DNA of 9,013 nt from Deltaproteobacteria bacterium UBA5756 (GCA_002418985.1 DIFE01000125.1:1-9013), one strand, 5' to 3'. Positions 1-6,550 are shown, numbered from the stretch's first letter. Numbers and translations: made by a program. The notes: generated by a model from the sequence alone, not told the origin.

Positions 1-1
1 G

Positions 2-58
2 GAAGGTAGTGGTGGAATGACGGAGGAAGAATATAGGGAACTATGCGTTAGTTTGTGA
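2..58 (+). CDS. Possible C-terminal tail of a truncated CDS
   Basis: The window may open inside a plus-strand gene. The frame starting at base 2 is open for 18 codons and ends at TGA (56-58), giving a tail that ends MTEEEYRELCVSL, with protein-like charged and hydrophobic alternation. Eighteen codons are too few to prove coding, and another frame gives an even shorter tail ending in KVVVE. No function can be assigned. The fragment would converge on the leftward ABC exporter gene that ends at 302. Confidence 0.3.
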   Translation, partial: EGSGGMTEEEYRELCVSL

Positions 59-301
59 CTGTCCGGAAAGAGGTTGACCGTTATATTATTTTGGACAGAT
101 GTGTGCGTGGATCAAATGATATGCTGGCGACAATGTAATAAATGCGGGGAAGGAAATCAAGAAAAGAGTGCCTCCGGAAAAGGGGGTTCTAAGCCCCCGG
201 TCTCCGGCCTTCCCCGGGATGCGCTACAGTAAAGCTGCTCACGCAGAGTCCTGACTCTCCTTCGTAGTCGCGGTTTATAAGTCCTATAGGTCGTATAAGA
301 C
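59..301. other. Intergenic region between convergent units
   Basis: About 240 bases carry no convincing ORF. The left half (59-165) is AT-richer and shows nothing I can name. The right half is structured. It holds a G5/C5 hairpin at 182-198, the near-palindrome AGAGTCCTGACTCT at 245-258, and a repeat pair at 276-306 that runs into the stop codon of the exporter gene. These fit a terminator or repeat zone between two converging genes. Confidence 0.5.
173..207 (-). terminator. Possible weak hairpin terminator of the RiPP operon
   Basis: Read on the minus strand, GGGGG, a seven-base loop and CCCCC are followed by TTTT, with CCGG boxes flanking both sides that could extend the pairing. It lies about 105 bases after the exporter stop codon. 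The stem is only five certain G-C pairs and the T tract only four bases, so termination here is an inference. Confidence 0.3.
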
Positions 302-306
302 CTATA
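276..306. repeat. TATAAG-CCTATA direct and inverted repeat
   Basis: Two 13-base units, TATAAGTCCTATA (276-288) and TATAAGACCTATA (294-306), are repeated with an 18-base period and differ at one base. The same stretch contains a perfect inverted repeat, TATAGGTC (285-292) and GACCTATA (299-306), with a six-base spacer. The right unit covers the stop codon of the ABC exporter gene. From memory, similar 'ggacttataggacctata' strings are scattered in intergenic DNA of some deltaproteobacteria, so this is probably a member of a dispersed repeat rather than a dedicated regulatory site. Confidence 0.6.
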
Positions 307-2131
307 AAAAGACTTCTTTCTCCCGGCTCCGGGCTTTTCTCTTCTGCGTCATCCCTTTATCGTCTTCCTCCATATCCTGTATCAGGCAGAGTTTCGCGTA
401 GACGCCTCCGAGGTTCAGCAATTCTTCATGATTGCCGCGCTCAACGATCTCGCCGTGGTGCATGACAAGGATCTGATCGGCATTTCTAATGGTGCTTAAG
501 CGGTGGGCTATGACGAAGCTGGTCCGGTTGGCTATGAGCCGGGAGAGGGCCTCCTGGATCAGCCTCTCCGTTACGGTATCGACGCTCGCCGTGGCCTCGT
601 CCAGGATAAGGATGGGCGCATCCTTGAGGAGCGCCCGCGCGATGGAAATCCTCTGCTTTTCCCCGACGCTGAGCTTGACGCCGCGCTCGCCCACGCGGGA
701 ATCGTACCCCCCGGGCAGTGACATTATGAACTCATGGCAGTTTGCCGCGCGCGACGCCGCCAGCATCTGATCCCCGGTGGCGTCGAGTCGTCCGTACAGA
801 ATATTTTCGCGCACGGTGCCGTTGAAGAGGAAGGCCTCCTGGCTGACGACGCTGATTCGGGAACGCAGCGATTCCAGTGAAACGCCGGCAATGTCCTGGG
901 AATCGATGAAAATACCCCCCGAGGCCGCTTCATAGAATGCGGGCAGCAGGTTGACAAGGGTGGACTTGCCCGAGCCGGTAGGCCCGACGAGGGCGATCAT
1001 CTCACCGGGACGGGCGTGGAGGGAGATGTCCTTCAGGGTCCGGCCGCTGCCGTTATAGCTGAAATTCACCCTGTCGTAGCGTACCTCCCCCCGGACAGGT
1101 GTCTTCAACGGGGCGATGCGGTCCCGTCCTTGCTGCTCATCCGCGGCATCGAGGATATCGAAGACCCGGTCGCTCGCGGCCCTCGCCGACTGCAGCATCT
1201 GGTTCAAACCGTCCAGCCTGCCGATGGGTTGATAAAAAAGGGTAAGATAGAAAATGAAACCGACGAGCCCACCCAGGGTCATCGTCCCTTCCGCCACCAT
1301 GGGGCCGCCAGCCCACAGGACAAGCACAATCCCCAGCGATCCGGCGAAGGTCATCGCCGGCGAGTAGGCCGCCCACACCTTCATGACGCTCAAGGTGCTG
1401 CGCCTGAGGCCATCGGCACGTTCCCGAAAGCGCCCGTCTTCGTGGTCCTGCCGGCCGAAGGCCTTGATCTGGCGAACACCCTGGAGGTTGTCCATGAGAA
1501 GGGCGTTCATGGCGCCGATGGCCTCTCTTTGCTTACGGTACCGCCGATGGGCCGTCATGGTGTACCAGAGGGTGCCCGCTATCAGGATTGCCAGCGGGAT
1601 AAGGGCGAGCAGCGTCAGGTTAACATTCTTGAATAACAGGATAACGAAAACTACGATGATGCTCAGAAAAGTGGTCGCCGTCCTTTCGACGCCATCGATG
1701 AGGACACGGTGAACGGACGCTACGTCGTCTATCACCCGCGTCATCAGATCCCCGGAGGCGCGGTGATCGAAAAAATGCACGGGCAGCCGCTGCAGCCGCG
1801 CGTAGACATCCCGGCGCATGTCATAGATGACGTTCTGCCCGAAATGGGTGTTAACGATGATCCTCAGCGCGTTGCAGAACTCACACAGGAGAAAGGTCCC
1901 GAGCAGGCACAGGGCGGCCGGCAGCAAAAGGTCCATTTTCCTGCCGCCGATGACGGTGTCGATGATGTATTGCATTACGTAGGGAAATACAAAGTAGAAG
2001 CCTATCGTGAGGAATGCCAGGATGATGTTCCCCGCCGCGGCCCATTTGTACGGCCTCAGGTAAACGACGGTGCGGCGCAGGAACTCCATGGTGGAACGGG
2101 ACCGGGAAGAAAACTCGGAAGAGGAATCCAT
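302..2131 (-). CDS. ABC exporter (MsbA/multidrug type half-transporter), RiPP export
   Basis: This 609-aa protein is a half-size type I ABC exporter that should work as a dimer in the inner membrane. A transmembrane domain with about six helices (roughly residues 32-310) precedes the ATPase domain. The ATPase motifs are all visible: Walker A GPTGSGKST (383-391), Q-loop Gln431, signature LSVGEKQR (487-494), Walker B ILILDE ending in catalytic Glu512, D-loop SVD, and the H-loop histidine of IAHRLST (His543). There is no N-terminal C39 cysteine-protease domain, so it should not cleave a leader itself. The charged C-terminal tail (about 588-609) is unusual and may be disordered. It is the last gene of the RiPP operon, nine bases after the partner maturase, and probably exports the modified peptide. 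General lipid or drug export cannot be excluded from sequence alone. The first ATG is kept although its AAGGA box is rather far; Met15 is an alternative. Confidence 0.95.
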   Translation of the reverse strand: MDSSSEFSSRSRSTMEFLRRTVVYLRPYKWAAAGNIILAFLTIGFYFVFPYVMQYIIDTVIGGRKMDLLLPAALCLLGTFLLCEFCNALRIIVNTHFGQNVIYDMRRDVYARLQRLPVHFFDHRASGDLMTRVIDDVASVHRVLIDGVERTATTFLSIIVVFVILLFKNVNLTLLALIPLAILIAGTLWYTMTAHRRYRKQREAIGAMNALLMDNLQGVRQIKAFGRQDHEDGRFRERADGLRRSTLSVMKVWAAYSPAMTFAGSLGIVLVLWAGGPMVAEGTMTLGGLVGFIFYLTLFYQPIGRLDGLNQMLQSARAASDRVFDILDAADEQQGRDRIAPLKTPVRGEVRYDRVNFSYNGSGRTLKDISLHARPGEMIALVGPTGSGKSTLVNLLPAFYEAASGGIFIDSQDIAGVSLESLRSRISVVSQEAFLFNGTVRENILYGRLDATGDQMLAASRAANCHEFIMSLPGGYDSRVGERGVKLSVGEKQRISIARALLKDAPILILDEATASVDTVTERLIQEALSRLIANRTSFVIAHRLSTIRNADQILVMHHGEIVERGNHEELLNLGGVYAKLCLIQDMEEDDKGMTQKRKARSREKEVFL

Positions 2132-2140
2132 ATATGCCGG

Positions 2141-3271
2141 TTATTCCTTGTCCTCGAGATCCACCACGACGCAGCATTGCTCCTTCAATCGTGTCAGCAT
2201 TTTGGGGTCTGTCCTGTAAATCTGCCGGAGCAGCTCCTTGACGGGAAGATCTTCCAGCGGCTTCGAAAGCAGCTGCGCAAAATGCCTTTCCCTCTCCTCG
2301 GGACTTACCGACCGGTTGGTGATGACGTCGAAGGGGTCGAGATAATCGAGCTTCGGGATCGGTGGCACCCTGTCGTTTATGCCGATGTCCGCACCGACAC
2401 GTTCCAGGAATCTCCGTGACGCTTCGCGCTCCAGGTGGGCAAGGACACATTGCTGATGTGATGGCGTGTTCAATTCCGACGTCACTGCATCGTTAAGCCA
2501 GACGCACCTCTTGCAATGCCAGGCATCGCAGCTGCGGCAGATCGGCGCGTATTCCAGCTCCAGCAGTCGGGCGTTCTTTATCTCGACCCTGTCGTCAATG
2601 CCCCCCAGGCTGTTGTTCTCATTTTCATAATAGAAGGCGGGGCATATATAGAATTTGCCGTTCGGCGCGACCGTCAGATGTCTGGTCCCCGCGTTGCAGT
2701 TGTTCATGTTCGTGAGGAAGACCCTGTCGGTAAGGACATTCACCTCTATGAAATTGCCCTTTCGGTATTCTTCCCCGACGATTGCCCCGACATCTTCCAG
2801 TTGACCCTCATACACCGAAAAAGCTTCTTCCGTAAACCTGTAGACATCCCTTACTATGACATTGAGCCTCTTGAACCTTCCGATAAGACTTTTTACGGTG
2901 GCCCCAAGCGAGCCCAGGTCATCCCTGCCGACACGCAGTATGACGTTGTTGAAATCGCCCCCGTCCAATGCGTACACATGCCGCAGGTCTTCTTCGCCGT
3001 TTATTACGAAGACGGCATTTTCATGGGAGCGGGCTCGACCGAGGGGCACCATCTTCATATGCTCGACTTCCCCGATCACCTTCTCGTATTCAGGCGGCAG
3101 CGGCGTGCCGCCATAGAGGAAGTTGACGGACAGGCGGTCCCTTATTGCATGATCGGCGATCTTTTTCAGCAGGTCGAGGGAGATCAGCTCGTTTCTGCTT
3201 CTGTCCTTTACATCGTAGCAGCAGAAGGAAGCGCAGTTATGTTCCAGGATGACGATGAGGTAATCTATCAT
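2141..3271 (-). CDS. CXXX repeat peptide maturase (SPASM-type partner protein)
   Basis: A 376-aa protein resembling the family named 'CXXX repeat peptide maturase', recognised from the N-terminal pattern MIDYLIVILE...ISLDLLKK and from the C-terminal block CPAFYYENEN...CRSCDAWHCKRC. Numbering is from the ATG. The C-terminal half carries a SPASM-like set that could bind auxiliary iron-sulfur clusters: Cys192, Cys210 (preceded by G-X4), Cys245, Cys248, Cys253, Cys256 and Cys275. The N-terminal half has only CASFCC (Cys13, Cys17, Cys18), which is not the CX3CX2C motif of radical SAM enzymes, so it probably does not cleave SAM on its own. It may act as a partner or scaffold for the adjacent radical SAM maturase. 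A GTG codon just upstream (3272-3274) is also in frame, but the AGGA box spaces better to the ATG at 3269-3271. The gene follows the radical SAM gene by about ten bases, so the two are likely translated together. Confidence 0.88.
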   Translation of the reverse strand: MIDYLIVILEHNCASFCCYDVKDRSRNELISLDLLKKIADHAIRDRLSVNFLYGGTPLPPEYEKVIGEVEHMKMVPLGRARSHENAVFVINGEEDLRHVYALDGGDFNNVILRVGRDDLGSLGATVKSLIGRFKRLNVIVRDVYRFTEEAFSVYEGQLEDVGAIVGEEYRKGNFIEVNVLTDRVFLTNMNNCNAGTRHLTVAPNGKFYICPAFYYENENNSLGGIDDRVEIKNARLLELEYAPICRSCDAWHCKRCVWLNDAVTSELNTPSHQQCVLAHLEREASRRFLERVGADIGINDRVPPIPKLDYLDPFDVITNRSVSPEERERHFAQLLSKPLEDLPVKELLRQIYRTDPKMLTRLKEQCCVVVDLEDKE

Positions 3272-3281
3272 CACAGCTTCC

Positions 3282-4430
3282 TCATGAACCGATCAACGCG
3301 TTAAGTTTATGCCAATAATAATTGTTGGACCGCACCCTCGCTTTGTGCATCTTGCACAGGTACGTCGCTCTCTGGTAGATGGTATCCGTCCGGGCAAAGT
3401 CGTAATTGGCGCCCTGGCACCAGGCGCAGCCCGTCGCAACCTCACAGTCGATGCATTCGCGGGGGCTCTGCGTCACAAGGTCCAACGACAGAAAGGGACG
3501 CAGTTTATTACGGTCAACCCCCTCGAAACAGTTGCCCACGGCAGGGGCCTTCCTGTTGACGAGGGCGAAGGGCGTAAACCTGTGGCAGGGGTAGAAATCA
3601 CCCTTGTAGTCGATGGCCAGCATCTTCCCGGCCCCGCACCAGTTGTTGTTGTCCGTCCGCGGGCGGCCTATCGTTTCCGAAAAAAAGGAACAGGTATGGT
3701 CCGTGTAGAGCTCTTCGTCGATTATCCTGTCCGCGAGCCCCACAAGCTGTTCTTCAAGAATGGCATCGTCGCCATCTTTCCAGACATCTTCAAAAACAAC
3801 GTTAATGCTGATGTGCTTGATGCCGATACCGTAAAGATGCAAAACGCTTTCCCTGATATACGGCAGGTCGTCGCTCGCGACGGTGACCTTCGTACTGGCA
3901 ACGGGGAACTGATCAAGCCACAGCGGAATGTTAGTGACGGTGTCATTGTACGATCCTTTCCCGGAAGGATAGACCCTGTGCATGTCGTGTTTCTGCGGCG
4001 TCCCGTCAATGGTCACCCCAATGCTCAGGTCGGGCCCGTTCTTCCTTATGAAGTTCTGGACCTTCTCGCTGCCGTACAGTATCCCGTTGGTCGTGAAGCT
4101 GAACCGGTGGCTTTCAAGCCATGGATGCCCCTCCGATCGGAGCCTGGCCTTGATGTAGTCGCATGTTTCGTCGATAAGATCGATCTCCAGGAAGGGTTCG
4201 CCGCCAATGAAATCCCAGATAATGGATTTCTCGGGAAATACATCCCGGTTTCCCGTTATGTAATCGACTGACCGTTTGGCTATGTCAAAGCTCATTTTGT
4301 TCCTGGAGTTCTTGCCGATGAGATAGCAATAGTGGCAACGCAGCTGGCAATCCTCCGTGACTACGAACGTTACCGTCTTTGCGACGGATTCCTGCCATAT
4401 GACAGGTGGTTTTGCAATGTCCTTCTTCAT
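3282..4430 (-). CDS. Radical SAM/SPASM peptide maturase, CXXX-repeat target type
   Basis: A 382-aa radical SAM enzyme expected to install a radical-made crosslink or other modification in the neighbouring precursor peptide. The SAM-cleaving [4Fe-4S] cluster is ligated by the CX3CX2C motif CQLRCHYC (Cys28, Cys32, Cys35), followed by the SAM-binding GGEPF (76-80). The C-terminal SPASM domain shows Cys265, Cys282 (preceded by G-X4), Cys301, Cys326, Cys329, Cys335, Cys338 and Cys359, enough for one or two auxiliary clusters. The overall layout matches anaerobic sulfatase-maturase-like peptide maturases. The substrate assignment comes from resemblance to the named 'CXXX-repeat target family' and from the precursor gene immediately upstream. 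A GAGG box lies four bases before the ATG. The stop codon overlaps the ribosome-binding site of the next gene. The exact chemistry (sulfur-to-alpha, beta or gamma carbon thioether, or other) cannot be read from sequence. Confidence 0.92.
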   Translation of the reverse strand: MKKDIAKPPVIWQESVAKTVTFVVTEDCQLRCHYCYLIGKNSRNKMSFDIAKRSVDYITGNRDVFPEKSIIWDFIGGEPFLEIDLIDETCDYIKARLRSEGHPWLESHRFSFTTNGILYGSEKVQNFIRKNGPDLSIGVTIDGTPQKHDMHRVYPSGKGSYNDTVTNIPLWLDQFPVASTKVTVASDDLPYIRESVLHLYGIGIKHISINVVFEDVWKDGDDAILEEQLVGLADRIIDEELYTDHTCSFFSETIGRPRTDNNNWCGAGKMLAIDYKGDFYPCHRFTPFALVNRKAPAVGNCFEGVDRNKLRPFLSLDLVTQSPRECIDCEVATGCAWCQGANYDFARTDTIYQRATYLCKMHKARVRSNNYYWHKLNALIGS

Positions 4431-4441
4431 GTCGCCTCAGT

Positions 4442-4524
4442 CGTCATTCCGGCTTCAGGCCGGCATCAGGGGCTCCATATGACGCCACCGGGCCTCCCGG
4501 ATAAGGGCCCGAACCGGAATGACG
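4442..4524. repeat. REP/MITE-like palindromic element between precursor and maturase
   Basis: Perfect 11-base terminal inverted repeats, CGTCATTCCGG (4442-4452) and CCGGAATGACG (4514-4524), enclose two inner hairpins, CCGGC/GCCGG (4449-4463) and CCGGG/CCCGG (4488-4500, three-base loop). The outer repeat resembles the common bacterial GTCATTCC...GGAATGAC intergenic palindromes. It sits wholly between the precursor stop and the ribosome-binding site of the radical SAM gene, so it is transcribed with the operon. It may lower or stabilise expression of the downstream genes relative to the precursor; that effect is inferred. Confidence 0.8.
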
Positions 4525-4549
4525 GAAAATACCGGGGTGCCGATGGCAC

Positions 4550-4747
4550 CTACTTGCTAACCGTGATGCATGCGTCCTTGCAACCCGACAGACACTGTCC
4601 TCCGCAGCCGCCTTCGCAGTCCGCTGAGGCTGTATGTGCGCCTGAAACTCCTCGTGATGCCCCCGAGCATACAAACCCGAAGGAAGGCACCGTCCTTTTT
4701 GCCATGCTGTTCATCAGGTCCTTTCGCTGCTTGCTTGTTGAATCCAT
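4550..4747 (-). CDS. CXXX-repeat RiPP precursor peptide
   Basis: A 65-aa peptide that is the likely substrate of the two maturases downstream. Its C-terminal part is CEGGCGGQCLSGCKDAC followed by a five-residue tail ITVSK. Cys44, Cys48, Cys52, Cys56 and Cys60 are spaced exactly four residues apart, giving five CXXX units. The region before it (about residues 1-42) is charged at the start and Ser/Gly/Ala-rich later, with one extra cysteine (Cys27), and should be the leader. No clear GG or GA cleavage site can be picked with confidence, because glycines also occur in the core. The start is well supported: AGGAGG lies five bases before the ATG, the best ribosome-binding site in the operon, as expected for an abundant peptide. 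The gene is first in the operon. Annotation pipelines could miss it because of its size. Confidence 0.88.
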   Translation of the reverse strand: MDSTSKQRKDLMNSMAKRTVPSFGFVCSGASRGVSGAHTASADCEGGCGGQCLSGCKDACITVSK

Positions 4748-4868
4748 TATTACCTCCTCTTTGTTTTGTGTGCTGCATGGATCGCAATCGTTACATTACT
4801 AAGACACCATCTCCGTCACTATTGTTCCCTACTTTTTTGTGAACATCTGTAAATAGCAAAACCCCCGT
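4748..4868 (-). promoter_or_regulatory. Upstream region of the RiPP operon
   Basis: These 121 bases separate the upstream leftward gene from the precursor and should hold the operon promoter if the cluster is transcribed on its own. The only strong signal is the AGGAGG ribosome-binding site next to the precursor ATG (4753-4758 on the plus strand, read in reverse). A short inverted repeat, TGTTC/GAACA, flanks an A-rich stretch on the minus strand (about 4815-4840). I see no convincing -10/-35 pair. Confidence 0.4.
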
Positions 4869-5669
4869 TTAGTCAATCTCATGCCAGCCCTTATTTGCGG
4901 AATTATAGACGAGCCTGGCGAAGGGGGCCTCGTTAACGAAGATCAACCTGTAATTGTCCGTGGAAGGCCCGTGATCCCGGTAATAGTGGAACCCGCCGGA
5001 GATGAGCGTGTATCGCGCAACGGGGATCTTTGGCAGGTAGGCGGGAACGAGGTCGCTCAACCACGCAGGATATTCGCCGGTCTTCCCCTTGTACTTCTCG
5101 CATGCCGCGATAATGGTCTCTGCGTTGCTGTGCGACACGCGATAATTGACGCTCTTCATGCCGAAGACCATCACGAGCATGAGGGTGTAAATGCCGATGA
5201 CAACAAGCCGCGCTTTCCTTGTGTACCCGGCCCCCTTGCGTGTTGCGGCCCATATAACCGCAACCAGAAAGGACAACAGCGCGAAACTTAAGGAATCCAT
5301 GACCACGGCGGCGATCAGGAACAGGACAAGCGCGATCGATGCGTGCACATACATATTCACAGGCTTCGCCCGGGAAGGGTCGGCATTCTGTCGTCTCGTC
5401 CCCCGTATCAGCATGAAGACAAGGCCGACGAGGGGAACGAGGATGGGGAAGAAAACCGCGATCAGAACCCAGGCGGGGACACTGCGTCCCGTCTTTCCGG
5501 CGCGAAGCCCCAGACCGGTCGCGCCGAGGGCCACCCCGGCAACGATAAAATACACAAATAAATCCACAAATTGAATGGAAAGGATTATCGACGCCTGGCC
5601 TGCAATAACCAGAACGATATCCAGGCATCTGTATATGAGCTTGGTCTTAAGGGAAGTTTGATCTCCCAT
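4869..5669 (-). CDS. Multi-spanning membrane protein with pseudopilin-like C-terminal domain
   Basis: A 266-aa protein of unknown function. About six hydrophobic segments are visible (roughly residues 13-33, 35-55, 66-88, 107-125, 126-142 and 154-172), followed by a soluble tail of about 90 residues. The tail begins with AETIIAACEKYKGKTGEYP and continues with a 'dLvPaYLPkiP' stretch. This resembles the segment after the hydrophobic helix in type II secretion pseudopilins and similar soluble domains, where a helix leads into 'G.YP..L..L.P.YL..IP'. No catalytic motif is apparent. The start is the first ATG, with no strong ribosome-binding site close by (a GAGGA box is far upstream). It lies 44 bases after the PLDc_N-type gene and may share its transcript. 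A link to the RiPP cluster is not shown. Confidence 0.8.
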   Translation of the reverse strand: MGDQTSLKTKLIYRCLDIVLVIAGQASIILSIQFVDLFVYFIVAGVALGATGLGLRAGKTGRSVPAWVLIAVFFPILVPLVGLVFMLIRGTRRQNADPSRAKPVNMYVHASIALVLFLIAAVVMDSLSFALLSFLVAVIWAATRKGAGYTRKARLVVIGIYTLMLVMVFGMKSVNYRVSHSNAETIIAACEKYKGKTGEYPAWLSDLVPAYLPKIPVARYTLISGGFHYYRDHGPSTDNYRLIFVNEAPFARLVYNSANKGWHEID

Positions 5670-5713
5670 ACGTTTACTCGCGGTTCCTCAAAGACCTCTT
5701 TTTTGATGCATGC

Positions 5714-5932
5714 TCAACCTGGCCTTTTGATCTTTTGCTTCCTGCCGATGAAGGCGTAAAGCACTACGCCCAGAGTATATAACAGGATAACAACAAGAAG
5801 CCATACGATCTTGGCGTTATCCCGGAAATCGCTTCTCACGATATTGATGACGGCCCAGATCCAGAATGGGATCGTAAAGACCCACACAAGCATTACCAGA
5901 ACTATTAACTCAGGTACTCCAATTCCCGCCAT
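5714..5932 (-). CDS. Small two-helix membrane protein, PLDc_N-like
   Basis: A 72-aa protein with two hydrophobic helices (about 8-30 and 42-63) joined by a short polar loop. The pattern WAVINIVRSDF...KIVWLLVVILLYTLGVVLYAFIGR is typical of the small PLDc_N ('phospholipase D-nuclease N-terminal') family. These proteins often stand alone without a phospholipase domain and have no well-defined role. A basic C-terminus (RKQKIKRPG) should face the cytoplasm. I chose the ATG at 5930-5932 because AAGGGAGA lies just upstream and the family usually begins right before the first helix. A longer version starting at the ATG at 6014-6016, also with a GAGG box, would add 28 residues of non-conserved-looking sequence and cannot be excluded. 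Confidence 0.75.
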   Translation of the reverse strand: MAGIGVPELIVLVMLVWVFTIPFWIWAVINIVRSDFRDNAKIVWLLVVILLYTLGVVLYAFIGRKQKIKRPG

Positions 5933-6132
5933 ACCATCTCCCTTCATCCCCTGTCGTGACGGGGCCGCCGGGGAAGTTCCGTACAAAAACCCCTTGTCCG
6001 GCCGCATCTTTGCCATGTGCATCACCTCATACTAACACTGTTGAGACACAGTCCGGGCATTAATTGTTCCCGTTTGTCCCGATAATATTTGTAAGTGAGA
6101 GTATAACGGCCTTTCGAGGTCAGAGATTCCGC

Positions 6133-6489
6133 TTAAACCGCGGTTTCTTTAATCTTCCTGATGGCGCATTTTTCGCATCTGAAAGAATTCCCTTCCGCCA
6201 TCTGCCCTGGCGCGCAGCACTTTTCCCCCGGCATCCGGTAGCACTTTCCGACGTGTCCGCACTCGGCGCAGACCCCCCGCGGCTTTATCTCCCAGGGGAT
6301 CGGAACCGCCCCCGACGTAAAGATGAGCCTGTCCACAAAGTAGACCATTGCCCCCATGATCGCCTGGCTGATGATCATGGCAAGATATACGCTGTCAATA
6401 CCGAACAGTTCCCTGACCTTGTTGAAGAAAAGTGCGCCCGGTATGGCAAGAACGGTCCAGCGCAAGATATAGAGAATATACTTGATCAT
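6133..6489 (-). CDS. Small membrane protein with Cys-rich zinc-ribbon-like tail
   Basis: A 118-aa protein of unrecognised family. The N-terminal part has two hydrophobic segments (about residues 5-22 and 34-57). The C-terminal part holds seven cysteines: Cys74, Cys77, Cys83, Cys91, Cys92, Cys105 and Cys108. The two CXXC pairs (CAEC and CEKC), about 27 residues apart, suggest a zinc ribbon or similar metal site next to the membrane. The start has a good GGGGAGG box four bases before the ATG. A promoter-like pair is visible about 35 bases upstream. It is first in the leftward run of small membrane-protein genes and diverges from the queuosine operon. Function unknown; a metal-binding or redox-sensing role would be speculation. 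Confidence 0.78.
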   Translation of the reverse strand: MIKYILYILRWTVLAIPGALFFNKVRELFGIDSVYLAMIISQAIMGAMVYFVDRLIFTSGAVPIPWEIKPRGVCAECGHVGKCYRMPGEKCCAPGQMAEGNSFRCEKCAIRKIKETAV

Positions 6490-6521
6490 GTTGCCTCCCC
6501 GCCTTAAACGGCTATAGTTCC

Positions 6522-6550
6522 ATTATGGAGCAGATATCTTTGTTATGCAA
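6522..6550 (-). promoter_or_regulatory. Predicted sigma-70-type promoter for the leftward genes
   Basis: On the minus strand, TTGCAT (6545-6550) is followed after exactly 17 bases by CATAAT (6522-6527), which matches the -10 consensus at five of six positions. The -35 match is only three of six. Transcription would start near 6515, leaving a leader of about 25 bases before the Cys-rich membrane protein gene. Confidence 0.45.

Noticed and set aside
120..275. Possible structured RNA or riboswitch (Moco-like CCTCC...GGAAAAGG, or c-di-GMP-like GCCTCCGG)
   Set aside because: Only short fragments match; the conserved core and paired helices of those riboswitch classes could not be laid out, and no plus-strand gene follows.
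1016..1636. Long plus-strand open frame (206 aa) opposite the ABC exporter
   Set aside because: It is antisense to an exporter with all ATPase motifs in order; the composition is that of a GC-rich shadow frame.
3309..4271. Plus-strand 320-aa open frame opposite the radical SAM maturase
   Set aside because: The minus-strand gene has the CX3CX2C and SPASM cysteines; the opposite frame shows no recognisable motif.
4557..4787. Alternative minus-strand 76-aa frame overlapping the precursor
   Set aside because: It lacks a good ribosome-binding site and periodic cysteines; the 65-aa frame has AGGAGG at ideal spacing and the five CXXX units.
6135..6146. AAACCGCGGTTT perfect palindrome at the stop codon of the Cys-rich membrane protein gene
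   Set aside because: Twelve bases with no loop and no T tract; could be chance, and no terminator or operator role is supported.
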